Assembly (NCBI GenBank): GCA_002428405.1 | Contig: DIWD01000052.1 | Coordinates: 1 to 14,407, forward strand | Direction of reading: 5' to 3' | DNA from: a bacterium UBA6115 | GTDB taxonomy: Bacteria; Bacillota_A; Clostridia; Christensenellales; Aristaeellaceae | Length of the DNA stretch: 14,407 nucleotides | Shown here: in pieces, positions 1 through 7,860 of the stretch | Numbering within the stretch: position 1 is the first letter of the stretch | Layout: each line of letters opens with the position of its first letter | Translations under genes and position numbers: made by a program | Notes under the pieces: generated by a model | Told to the model about the DNA's origin: nothing | The model's input: the letters and a program-made list of their open reading frames with translations, nothing else | Database searches by the model: none

Positions 1-434
1 GTTTCCTCCACCTGCTCCCAGCTGTGGATCCGGCCCAGCAGCCGCAATTCCGCTTCGTCAGCTGACTGCGCGCCGATGGACAGCCGGTTGACGCCGTTTT
101 CCCTCAATGTTTCCAGGAAATCCGCCTTCAGGGTGCCCGGATTTGCCTCGCAGCTGATTTCTGCATCAGTCCGGATGCGGAAACACTCCCCCAGCTGCCG
201 CAGGATCCGCGCGATCTGCGAAGGCTCCATCAGGGAAGGCGTTCCCCCGCCCAGATAGACGGTGTCGGCCTCCAGCCTGCCCCATTCCTTCGCCCGCCCG
301 GCAATCTCATCGCAGACCCTGTCCGTATATGCTTCCCTGAGCGCAAGCCGCCCCGCATAGGAGGGAAAGTCGCAGTAGGCGCACTTCCTCCGGCAGAAAG
401 GCAGATGGACATAAAGCCCCAGAGACTTGCCCAT
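1..434 (-). CDS. hemW: HemW-like radical SAM protein, N-terminal part (cut by window edge)
   Basis: The first 144 residues of a radical SAM protein are visible; the rest lies beyond the left edge. The SAM cluster motif CxxxCxYC is at Cys14, Cys18 and Cys21 (CRRKCAYCDF). It is followed by GGGTP at 62-66, EANPGT at 96-101, NRLSIGAQS at 116-124 and LGRIH at 133-137, which together are diagnostic of the HemN/HemW family. The CxxxCxYCDF form and the very short N-terminus before the cluster favour HemW, a cytoplasmic heme-binding or heme-trafficking protein, over the coproporphyrinogen dehydrogenase HemN, which has an extra cysteine and a longer N-terminus. The ATG shares one base with the TGA of the upstream M29 peptidase (TGATG), which suggests translational coupling. 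An AAGGG lies a few bases before the start. Confidence 0.93.
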   Translation of the reverse strand, partial: MGKSLGLYVHLPFCRRKCAYCDFPSYAGRLALREAYTDRVCDEIAGRAKEWGRLEADTVYLGGGTPSLMEPSQIARILRQLGECFRIRTDAEISCEANPGTLKADFLETLRENGVNRLSIGAQSADEAELRLLGRIHSWEQVEE

Positions 435-1552
435 CAGCCCTTGAGCGCTTCCGGGTTGAGCGCCCGCAGGCCCTCCGGCAGGAAGAGGCCGTCCTTGCGC
501 ACCAGTTCCCCGTCAAAGTACATCTCTCCGCCGCCATATTCCGGTGTCTGGATCATCACCAGATCCCAATGGATGACGGATTGGTTGCCGTTGGAGGCCT
601 CGTCATAGCACCGGCCCGGGGTGAAGTGGAAGGAGCCGGCGATCTTCTCGTCAAACAGGGTGTCCTTCATGGGCCTGGTGATGTAGGGATTGACGCCGAT
701 GGCAAACTCGCCGATATAGCGAGCGCCCTCATCGCTGTCAAGGATCTGGTTGAGCAGTGCTTCCCGGGTGCCGGAAGCCCGGATGATTTTACCCTTTTCA
801 AAGGTGAAGGCGATGTTCTCATGCGTCTGGCCCTGGAACAGCGAGGGGGTGTTGAAGCGGATAGTACCCTCCACGCTTTCGCGCACGGGTGAGGTAAACA
901 CCTCGCCATCGGGGATGTTCATCTCCCCGGCGCACTTGATGTGGTTCTGCCCCCTGACAGAGAAGCGCAGGTCGGTGTCCGGGCCCAGGATATGCACCTT
1001 GTCTGTCTTTTGAAGCCTTTCCACCAGCGCGTCCATCGCGAGGTCCATCCTCGCGTAGTCCATCGTGCAGACATCAAAGAAATAGTCCTCAAACGCCTCG
1101 CTGCTCATCCCGGCCAGCTGCGCCATACCGGAGGTCGGATAACGCAGGACCACCCAGCGTGTTTTGGGCACGCGGATCTCATCGTGCACCAGCTTGCCGT
1201 AGGTTCGGTTATACAGGCTGTTCTGCCCTTCCGGGACGTCGGACAGCTCGAATGCGTTCATCCCGCCGCGCACGCCGATATACGCCGAGCACTGCGCCAT
1301 GACGGAAGCGTCCTCCCGCCCCAGCCAGTTCAGCTGCTCCTCGGTATAGCCTTGCATCAGTTTTCGCTGGATGCGGTTGTCGGTGATCCTGACAATCGGC
1401 AGGCCTCCCGCCCGGAAAACCTTTTCCGCCAGCGCCTCGCCGATGGCGGTGTCAGCGCCTTTCAGGTCGATCCATACCTTCTCGTCCTGCTTTACCTTGC
1501 AGGAGTAGTTCACCAGCACATCAGCAAGCTTTTTAACCCGCGGGTCGGTCAT
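434..1552 (-). CDS. M29-family metallo-aminopeptidase
   Basis: This 372-residue protein matches peptidase family M29 (AmpS / thermophilic aminopeptidase), cytoplasmic enzymes that use two metal ions to remove N-terminal residues from peptides. The expected ligands can be placed by motif: Glu217 in PDGEVFTSP, Glu282 in GEFAIGVNP, His309 in SFHF, Tyr316 in RCYDEAS, and His328 with Asp330 in IHWDLV. All six are present, so the enzyme should be active. Length is normal for the family. The ATG at 1552 has an AAGGAGG at 1561-1567 with an 8-base spacer. The first 20 bases overlap the end of the upstream acyltransferase gene, and the stop overlaps the hemW start. It sits late in the long minus-strand run. 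Substrate preference cannot be read from sequence. Confidence 0.93.
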   Translation of the reverse strand: MTDPRVKKLADVLVNYSCKVKQDEKVWIDLKGADTAIGEALAEKVFRAGGLPIVRITDNRIQRKLMQGYTEEQLNWLGREDASVMAQCSAYIGVRGGMNAFELSDVPEGQNSLYNRTYGKLVHDEIRVPKTRWVVLRYPTSGMAQLAGMSSEAFEDYFFDVCTMDYARMDLAMDALVERLQKTDKVHILGPDTDLRFSVRGQNHIKCAGEMNIPDGEVFTSPVRESVEGTIRFNTPSLFQGQTHENIAFTFEKGKIIRASGTREALLNQILDSDEGARYIGEFAIGVNPYITRPMKDTLFDEKIAGSFHFTPGRCYDEASNGNQSVIHWDLVMIQTPEYGGGEMYFDGELVRKDGLFLPEGLRALNPEALKG

Positions 1553-2759
1553 CTTTCCTTCCTCCTTGTCCCTTCAGCCTGCCGCCGCGCTTGGCAAGCG
1601 GCTGTTCAATGAAAAAAGTCACCAGGGCGGAAACCAGCACGGATAGGCCCAGGGAAAGCAGCAGATAGGTGATTTGCCAGCTTCGCTCGCCGGTCATGTG
1701 CGGATTTTCCGACACGCTGGGGGGAAAGCGCCATTTTTTCAGCTGCAGCGCGATGACCTGGTGCCACATGTAAAACTGGTAGCTGATGGCGGCCAGCCAT
1801 CCCATGGCACGGTTCCCAAGCGCCAGCCTGACGCCGCCAAGCCCCAGGGACGCGCCGATGAAGGCCAGCGCAGTGAGTACGGACTGGGGATAGCGCCTTA
1901 TCATCTGGCCTACGCGGATGGACTCCGCGCCGCCCAGCGCCGCCTGCCCGCGCACAAGCGCCGCCAGACCCAAAAGAGCGCCGAAGAGCACCGCCGTGTA
2001 AAACAGCCGCGTGAATCCATCCTCGCGCGTCTGCCGCTCCAGCCTGGCGAAAACCGCCGCCGCGACAAAACCGTTCAGGTACACGTCCAGGAAGGCGGGC
2101 AGCTGGTTCACCAGCATGGTTGTGTCGGGTTGGGCGATGGACAGGGCGCGGAAAATGAAGGCGGCGGCGCCAAATCCAAGATAGGTTGCCAGCGGCATGC
2201 GCGCAAAGGCGCGGGCGGCCAGCGGGAAAATCAGGTAGAACTGGATCTCCACCCCCAGGGTCCAAAGCGCGCCGTTCAGAGGGGTGTGAACGCTGCTGAA
2301 GGGGAAGAAAGGATGGGTAAAACTCAGGTGCGCCAGCCAGTCCCGCGCTCCTTCCCATAAGCTGGCGTAGCGTCCCTCCGGCAAGGCGACGAGGAAGAAG
2401 ACCGCCAGCAGATTGAGCAGATAGGTGGGAAAGACACGCAGGAAACGGCGGCGGTAAAAGCCGGAGAAAGAGGGTTTCTTGCGCCCCGCCTCTCTCGCGC
2501 GGGCAAAGGGCAGATACAGCAGGAAACCGCTGAGCAGCAGCATGCCGTCCACCCACATGTATCCTGTTCTCAGCCAGGGGTCCAGGCTGAACTGCAGACC
2601 TAGCAAGCTGATGGACGGCGTCAGCCAGCTTTGCTGCCAGAGATGGAAGGCCGCCACGGAGAACACCATGATGAACCGCATCCCGTCCAGCGCGGGCACC
2701 CGCCCCCCCGCCGGCAGGACCGTTTTTTCTTTATAGGCAGCAATCAGCCCCTGCATCAT
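1533..2759 (-). CDS. Acyltransferase-3 family membrane protein (OafA/YrhL-like)
   Basis: A 408-residue polytopic membrane protein of the acyltransferase-3 family, which O-acylates sugars in surface glycans, peptidoglycan or small molecules. N-terminal signatures are LDGMRFI (Arg28) followed by FHLW with the conserved His39. FYRRRFLRVFPTY at about 101-113 corresponds to the family's basic R-x10-H neighbour motif, and WTLGVEIQFYLIFPL at about 166-180 matches the usual W-S-L-x-V-E-x-Q-F-Y-L pattern. Many hydrophobic segments follow, and the chain ends at FFIEQPLAKR plus a short basic tail, as in relatives. The start ATG overlaps the TGA of the upstream TPR gene (ATGA) and has no clear Shine-Dalgarno, which implies translational coupling; a second ATG follows directly. 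The 3' end overlaps the M29 gene by 20 bases. The acyl acceptor is unknown. Confidence 0.92.
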   Translation of the reverse strand: MMQGLIAAYKEKTVLPAGGRVPALDGMRFIMVFSVAAFHLWQQSWLTPSISLLGLQFSLDPWLRTGYMWVDGMLLLSGFLLYLPFARAREAGRKKPSFSGFYRRRFLRVFPTYLLNLLAVFFLVALPEGRYASLWEGARDWLAHLSFTHPFFPFSSVHTPLNGALWTLGVEIQFYLIFPLAARAFARMPLATYLGFGAAAFIFRALSIAQPDTTMLVNQLPAFLDVYLNGFVAAAVFARLERQTREDGFTRLFYTAVLFGALLGLAALVRGQAALGGAESIRVGQMIRRYPQSVLTALAFIGASLGLGGVRLALGNRAMGWLAAISYQFYMWHQVIALQLKKWRFPPSVSENPHMTGERSWQITYLLLSLGLSVLVSALVTFFIEQPLAKRGGRLKGQGGRKDDRPAG

Positions 2760-5563
2760 TCATCAACGCGCGCGCACTTATACAGTTTCTGGGTCTTCTC
2801 ATCCCTCAGTGACAGCGACCTGGCCCGCAGGTCCACAATGTTGTAGGAAATGTTCAGCTCCTCCGGCCTGTCCCCGACCAGCAGGGAAAAATTGCGCGCG
2901 TAATAATGCATCTCCCTGCCTTCCATGCTGCAGGTGCCGTCGTCCCTGAAGATGAACACAGCGCCCTTGGAGGACTCCCACTTCCCGATGATCTGATAGG
3001 CGACACGCTTCAGTTTTTTGGTGCTCACGTCCTTGTAATCCAGCACATTGCGGTAGTACACCAGCGCTTCGTAAGGCTTCTTCGCCTCGTAAAGCTCGTC
3101 GGCGTAGCGGTAGTTGGCCTCGCTGTACATCTCCCCAATGTCGCTGTACTTTTCCCCCGGTTCCTCACGGTCAATGCCTGAGAGCGCGTCAATCACTGCC
3201 TTGTAGTCCTTGTCTTTCATCCCCTGCTTCGCTGTTTCATAGGCGGTATGGTAATACACGTCATAATTCGCGTCGCGCTTGGCCGCCGCGTCAAGGTATT
3301 CCGGAATGAGGGCGAACAGCCGCGCGGCCTCCCCCTGATCCCCGGCAGCCTCTTTCGCAGCGGCCTGCTGATATACGGCCGAGAGGTAAAGCTCTTCTGT
3401 GTTGCCAAAACCGCGGATGCTGCCCAGCAAGGTGATGGCGCTGTCCAAATCCCCCGCGTTGAGCGCCGATAACGCCAGCTGGTGCTGGGCTTCCCTGTAG
3501 CGCGTATCCGCGTCGAGGTAGCCCGCCAGGGTCTGGAACATGCCGGCCGCGCCTTCATAATCCTGCGTTTCAAGTCGGGCAAGAGCCAGCTGGTACACCG
3601 CCTTTTTCAGGTACTCCCCGCTCTGGCTGTAGCCGTCAAGGGCGTTGAACGCCTCGATCGCGGCCTCATTCTCGCCATTGTCCAGCAAGGAAATGGCGTG
3701 GTTGTACTTCGCGCGTGTCAACTCATCCCCGGCGCCGGGGTAATCGGGGATCAGCGCGAACACATCCGCCGCGCCGATATAATCCCCCTGATTGGCCAGC
3801 TGGATGCCCAGGTCAAAACGGGCCTTTTGGACGCGGTCCTTCGCGTCCCTGTAATCCCCCGCCATTTCAAACAGCCCGGCAGCGCTTTGCAGGTCCCCTT
3901 TATCCAGCGCCGCCTCGGCCATGAGGTAATTCGCTTCCTTCAGCTTGCCCGGCGCTTCGACAACATCCGGCGCCAGCGCCAGGTGCGAGGCAGCCTCTTC
4001 CCAATTCTGCTCTTTCATCGCTATGATCCCCAGCTCATAGGAGCAGCGCTGGGAGAGCAGCGCGCTGTCCCGGTAGGCCAGGATCTGGTCAAAGCTGGCC
4101 TTGGCCGCCGTATAATCCCCCGCCTGCATCAGAAGGACAGCTGGTTCATACAGGCACTCCGACGCCCGTCGGAAGGCGTCCAGATAATCCCCCGCGGCCA
4201 GGAACTTCTCCGCGGCCTGTTCATATTCCTTCGCGGAGAACAGCATGTCGCCCCAGGCGTAGTATGTTTCCTGGAGCTTCAGCCGGGCAGTCTGCCGAAA
4301 CGGAAGCTGCAGGAAAAGCGCTTCAGCCTGAACGAACTCCTTCTTTTCCAGGTGATCCAGCGCGGGAAGGAAAAGACAGTCGTCCGCCAGCTCAGGCGCG
4401 TCCTGGTAATCCCCCAGCGCGAGCAGTTTTTCCCGCGCCGCCTGGTAGGACAGTTCTTCCATCAGCTCTTTGCCCCAGCTGTACTGTGCGCTCCTGGACC
4501 GCTCCAGGGCGTCCTGATATCCGCCCAGCTGTTCAAAAAGCGTTATGGCCTGGGGGTAATCGCCTGCCACCTCCAGCAGATCCGCCCGAAGGTAGCGCGC
4601 CTGGGACAGCCTGTCAACACTGTCCCTGAAGCCTTCCAGACCCTGGTACAGCTCCTCCGCGCTTTTAAGCGCCGTGACATTGCCGGCTGACATGAAGTCC
4701 GCGGCCTTGCGGTAGTCCGCTTCATTGGCCTGCTCCAGGCTGTCGCGGTACTCCCCAAGCGTCAGGAACTTTGATTTGGCCTCGTCATATTTCCCGCGCT
4801 GCATCAACTGGCCTGCCTGGTAATAATCATAGGCCGGGATGCCGAAGGTGATGACAGCCCAGGTTCCCAGAGAAAGCAGGAGAAGGCTGATGAGGGTGAT
4901 CAGCGTGCGCCTGACGCGCCTGCGCCGTTTCAGTTCCTTCTTTTCCCGTTCCTCCTGCATACGCCCGGCTTCCTCGCGGGCGCGGTGGGCTTTATCCTCC
5001 ATCTCGCTGTCCAGGCGGTAGATGACCGTCTCGATGACGGCCTTGTTGTATTTGGCGAACTGCCCGTGCTTGTCCCGTCCGCAACGCAGGCAGGAAGCCG
5101 CGCTGGCGGCGTTGGGCCGCCCGCACAGGCAGACCCATACCGCCCCCTGGTCGCTGGGATAGGCGACCGCGTCCGCGCCGGCCTGCTGGCGCAGCACATC
5201 CAGCTGCCTGGAGGGCTCAAGGGGTTTGAACTGGTATTCATGCATCTCCCCCGTGCCCCTTCGCCATACGGTCCCGTCGATGAACCAGACCTTTTCGATG
5301 ATGAAATCCATGCTCTCCGCGCGCTCGCCGTCCTCAATGGCGCAGAGCACCTCAAAGGCACTCCTTGGTTCGCCTGAGATCCCCTGGATGCGCTCCACCT
5401 GCCGCGCATACTGGCCCTCGCTGTCAAAGCAAAGAAAGGCCGCCTGCAGGGAGGTCACGGTTTTATCCGAAAGGTTATAGAGGTTGAGCCTGACGACGGG
5501 ATACGCCGCAGTCGGCAGTTTGAAGTGCCACAGCTCTACCGGGCAGCTCAGGTCGATCTTCAT
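2756..5563 (-). CDS. Membrane-anchored zinc-ribbon / TPR-repeat protein
   Basis: A 935-residue protein of unknown specific role with a clear modular layout. Residues 1-115 look like a beta-rich domain. A Cys4 zinc ribbon is at Cys145, Cys147, Cys158 and Cys161 (WVCLCGRPN...CLRCG). A charged, probably coiled-coil stretch covers about 180-218 and ends in RRRRVRR, followed by one membrane helix at about 219-242. From about 245 to 860 there are roughly 16 TPR-like repeats of about 37 residues with recurring GDYxDA or GYxDA corners. The last 70 residues begin IGKWESS and resemble a small beta domain. By the positive-inside rule, the ribbon is cytoplasmic and the repeats face outside. The ATG at 5563 is preceded by GAGGAAAG. 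It lies 44 bases after the secreted two-repeat gene, and its stop overlaps the acyltransferase start. A scaffold role is inference. Confidence 0.88.
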   Translation of the reverse strand: MKIDLSCPVELWHFKLPTAAYPVVRLNLYNLSDKTVTSLQAAFLCFDSEGQYARQVERIQGISGEPRSAFEVLCAIEDGERAESMDFIIEKVWFIDGTVWRRGTGEMHEYQFKPLEPSRQLDVLRQQAGADAVAYPSDQGAVWVCLCGRPNAASAASCLRCGRDKHGQFAKYNKAVIETVIYRLDSEMEDKAHRAREEAGRMQEEREKKELKRRRRVRRTLITLISLLLLSLGTWAVITFGIPAYDYYQAGQLMQRGKYDEAKSKFLTLGEYRDSLEQANEADYRKAADFMSAGNVTALKSAEELYQGLEGFRDSVDRLSQARYLRADLLEVAGDYPQAITLFEQLGGYQDALERSRSAQYSWGKELMEELSYQAAREKLLALGDYQDAPELADDCLFLPALDHLEKKEFVQAEALFLQLPFRQTARLKLQETYYAWGDMLFSAKEYEQAAEKFLAAGDYLDAFRRASECLYEPAVLLMQAGDYTAAKASFDQILAYRDSALLSQRCSYELGIIAMKEQNWEEAASHLALAPDVVEAPGKLKEANYLMAEAALDKGDLQSAAGLFEMAGDYRDAKDRVQKARFDLGIQLANQGDYIGAADVFALIPDYPGAGDELTRAKYNHAISLLDNGENEAAIEAFNALDGYSQSGEYLKKAVYQLALARLETQDYEGAAGMFQTLAGYLDADTRYREAQHQLALSALNAGDLDSAITLLGSIRGFGNTEELYLSAVYQQAAAKEAAGDQGEAARLFALIPEYLDAAAKRDANYDVYYHTAYETAKQGMKDKDYKAVIDALSGIDREEPGEKYSDIGEMYSEANYRYADELYEAKKPYEALVYYRNVLDYKDVSTKKLKRVAYQIIGKWESSKGAVFIFRDDGTCSMEGREMHYYARNFSLLVGDRPEELNISYNIVDLRARSLSLRDEKTQKLYKCARVDE

Positions 5564-5607
5564 CGTCTTTCCTCACTCGCGTGCTGTAGAAATATTTTCT
5601 GTCCGGA

Positions 5608-6756
5608 TCACAGGTAGGTCATCGTCATGCTGACCAGCGCGTCGTCGATGAACTCCAGCAACAGCGCGGCGTTCCCCCGGTCCGTTTTCACCGCGTAGTA
5701 CAGCATAACGCCCTCAGGGCCGGCCACCATCACGCCAAAGGGCGGCTCCTGTCCCGCGGCGTCGCCATAGAGCGCGCCGCCCTCGGCGGGCAAATCTTCC
5801 CCGTGCTCAAACCGGCTGATCACCTGGGCTAGGCTGTCCCCGACGCGAAGGCCGCGGGGCCCTTCCAAAACACCTTCCCGGACGGTCAGGCGCTCGGCGC
5901 GCTCAGCTTCCCCTTCCAGTTTGAACACAGCCTCCACCCCCGGCCACTGCAGCGTTACCAGGCTGCCCCCGCCGCTGTTTAAAACGGTTTCCTCATTGCC
6001 CGGTCCGCCCATCGCGGCTTTTGCCATGTCGCTGGTCAAGTCCACAAAATCAAGCCCCGCGAGCACCAGGTCCTCACGGGTCAGCTGCGTGTCTGATCCA
6101 TCCCCATAGGCGATATAGGCCGTCTCTTCCTGCAGTCCGCGCAGGTGTTCAAGCGCCAGCCGGGCTTCCTCCTGGCTCATGCTTTTCTCTGAGAAAAAGC
6201 TTCTCACCGCGCTGATTGCGCCCTGTTCGAGTGTAAACTGGATCCCCGCGCGCGATACGCCCTCCTGCGCCTGGTAGTACACATCGTACTCCGCCAGCGT
6301 AAGGGACTGCCCCTGGCGCAGCACAAAGCCCGCGTACACGGCGGCGGGCAGCTCACCGGCGATATAGAGCACGGCGCTGTCCCCGTTCCCGGCCAGATAA
6401 GGATTGTCGCTGGGGAACAGCGCCAGCAGGTCTTCCGCCTTCATTTCAGGGCGGATACCCCGTGGCCCCTCAAGGGGCTTCTGCTCATTCCCGCCGAAAA
6501 GGAGGGCCGCGCTGAGCACCACGGAGTCAGCGCTGAGGTCCTGGCTTGACAGCAGCAGCTCATACCCATCCCCGCGCGCCAGATAAGCCCCCTCCGAGGC
6601 AAAGGGCTCCAGCTTATCCTCCATTGCCCGGTCCAGCAGATGCTGGTTGAACTGTTCGATTTCATTCAGCGCAAGCGGCTGGGGCGCCTCCTGCGCGGAA
6701 ACAGAAAGGGACAGGAGAAGGGCAAACGCCAGGAGAAAGATGAAAAACCGTTTCAT
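5608..6756 (-). CDS. Secreted protein of unknown function with two repeated domains
   Basis: Not recognised as a named family. The 382 residues start with a good signal peptide (KRFFIF, hydrophobic core to about residue 19, likely cleavage after SVSA near 21); there is no lipobox and no other membrane segment. The mature part appears to be an internal duplication. LEGPRGIRPEMKAEDLLALF at 95-114 recurs as LEGPRGLRVGDSLAQVISRF at 297-316, and each copy is followed about 60 residues later by a YY-containing strand and a strand pair (DVYYQAQ and MLYYAVK). Such GPRGIxxG...DLLxxF motifs occur in small alpha/beta secreted domains of Clostridia, but a function should not be assigned. It overlaps the polyferredoxin stop by 4 bases (ATGA), with AAAGGA upstream, so it is translated together with that gene. 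It could be a client or partner of the redox trio. Confidence 0.85.
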   Translation of the reverse strand: MKRFFIFLLAFALLLSLSVSAQEAPQPLALNEIEQFNQHLLDRAMEDKLEPFASEGAYLARGDGYELLLSSQDLSADSVVLSAALLFGGNEQKPLEGPRGIRPEMKAEDLLALFPSDNPYLAGNGDSAVLYIAGELPAAVYAGFVLRQGQSLTLAEYDVYYQAQEGVSRAGIQFTLEQGAISAVRSFFSEKSMSQEEARLALEHLRGLQEETAYIAYGDGSDTQLTREDLVLAGLDFVDLTSDMAKAAMGGPGNEETVLNSGGGSLVTLQWPGVEAVFKLEGEAERAERLTVREGVLEGPRGLRVGDSLAQVISRFEHGEDLPAEGGALYGDAAGQEPPFGVMVAGPEGVMLYYAVKTDRGNAALLLEFIDDALVSMTMTYL

Positions 6757-7721
6757 GCGGATTCCTTTCCGGGCACCGGTTCAGCCTTTCGGCGCCCAAA
6801 CCCCATGGAGAGAGCGTCTGTGGGACAGGCATTGACACAGTCGCCGCAGCGCACGCATTCGGGATGGTTGGTTTTTAAGGTAGGATCCAGGCACATCCTG
6901 CAGACCCGCGCGCAGGCGCCGCAGCGGATGCATTTATCTTCCTCCATGCGCAGCCGGTAGAGGGAGACCGGGTTGAGCGCGCCGTACACCGCGCCCAAGG
7001 GGCAAAGGTACTTGCAGAAGGGCCTCCAGATGACCAGGCAGGCGAGCAAAGTCAGGATGAGGATGCCCATCTTCAGCGCGAACAGCCAGCCGGTCTGGAA
7101 GCGCGGCCCTGTTTCCTGCGGGATCAGGTTGATCCCGGGAGCGTTGGGCAGGGCCAGGGCGGTGACGGGCTGCGCTCCCTGCTCCGGGCTGAAATACACC
7201 AGCGGGATGCCGGCCTCCAGTGTGCCGGCCGGGCAGACATACTTGCAAAAGGTTGGGGATGCCTCGCCTGCCGGGTTGTTGAGCACCATGGGCAGCAGAA
7301 TGACCAGGATACCCAGAACCGCGTACTTGAGAAAGCGCAGAGACCTGTCCCCCCGGAAGCGGTTGCGTTTGATGGGGAAGGGGATCTTATAGATCAGCTC
7401 CTGGATGAGGCCGAAAGGGCACAGAAAGCCGCATACCATGCGCCCCAGGGTGGCCCCCGCCAGCAGCAGGAAACCGAAGACATACAGGGAAAGGCTGTAA
7501 GCCCGGCTGCCGATGACAGCCTGCAGGGCCCCGATGGGGCAGCTGAGCAGCGCGCCCGGGCAGGAATAGCAGTTCAGCCCGGGGTGGCACAATTGTTTGA
7601 GGCTGCCGCCGTAGATATTCCCGGCGGCGAACCCCGTGACCCAGGAGTTGCTGGCAGCCGCTACAAACAGCTGGACGGCGGCGCGAAAACGCACCCGCTC
7701 CTTTTTCCCCGGCTTAGCCAA
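6753..7721 (-). CDS. Polytopic 4Fe-4S membrane protein (NapH/polyferredoxin-like)
   Basis: A 322-residue integral membrane iron-sulfur protein that should move electrons between cytoplasmic carriers and a partner. The C-terminus carries two ferredoxin clusters: Cys264, 267, 270, 274 (plus Cys277) and Cys289, 292, 295, 299 followed by Pro. The family CxxxCP signatures are CGFLCPFG (Cys97, Cys101) and CKYLCPLG (Cys236, Cys240). Further cysteines are NCYSCP...SCPIG (Cys45, 51, 54, 61) and CKYVCP (Cys159, 163). Membrane segments are near 15-33, 78-96, 131-148 and 212-232. If the N-terminus and ferredoxin end are inside, the 45-61 and 159-163 cysteines lie outside. It starts at TTG (MAKPGKK) with GGAG upstream, overlapping the CXXC mini-protein stop by 8 bases in another frame. 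It is named by family only; the redox partner is inferred from neighbours. Confidence 0.9.
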   Translation of the reverse strand: MAKPGKKERVRFRAAVQLFVAAASNSWVTGFAAGNIYGGSLKQLCHPGLNCYSCPGALLSCPIGALQAVIGSRAYSLSLYVFGFLLLAGATLGRMVCGFLCPFGLIQELIYKIPFPIKRNRFRGDRSLRFLKYAVLGILVILLPMVLNNPAGEASPTFCKYVCPAGTLEAGIPLVYFSPEQGAQPVTALALPNAPGINLIPQETGPRFQTGWLFALKMGILILTLLACLVIWRPFCKYLCPLGAVYGALNPVSLYRLRMEEDKCIRCGACARVCRMCLDPTLKTNHPECVRCGDCVNACPTDALSMGFGRRKAEPVPGKESA

Positions 7722-7860
7722 TGCCGATACACTCCAGACAGATGCGGATGGCTTTCTGCAGCACGATGGCGGCCTCTCCGCGCAGGACGCCGAATAAAAT
7801 CAGCGCGGCGCCCAGCACCGAAAGCGGGATCCAGAACCTGTCAGACCTCTGTCCCCTCAT
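7714..7860 (-). CDS. 48-residue CXXC membrane mini-protein (CD1871A-type)
   Basis: A small real gene, easily missed by gene callers. It encodes 48 residues from ATG at 7858-7860 to TAA at 7714-7716. A basic N-terminus (MRGQRSDR) is followed by one membrane helix at about 9-27, then an amphipathic stretch ([12 protein letters not shown]) ending in CLECIGIG with Cys41 and Cys44. The form R-x-(helix)[21 protein letters not shown] is, from memory, that of the CD1871A family CXXC motif-containing protein, named after Clostridioides difficile and commonly beside 4Fe-4S and TlpA genes. The basic N-terminus should stay inside, placing the CXXC on the outer face. It overlaps the TlpA-like gene by 20 bases and the polyferredoxin start by 8, each in a different frame. 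A thiol relay role is inference. Confidence 0.88.
   Translation of the reverse strand: MRGQRSDRFWIPLSVLGAALILFGVLRGEAAIVLQKAIRICLECIGIG

Noticed and set aside
941..1612. 223-codon plus-strand frame opposite the M29 gene
   Set aside because: Shadow of a gene whose six metal ligands are all intact on the other strand.
3482..4690. 402-codon plus-strand open frame opposite the TPR gene
   Set aside because: It is antisense to a repeat-rich GC-rich gene with clear domains; the translation shows no family motif, and the frame exists because the repeated codons lack stops in that phase.
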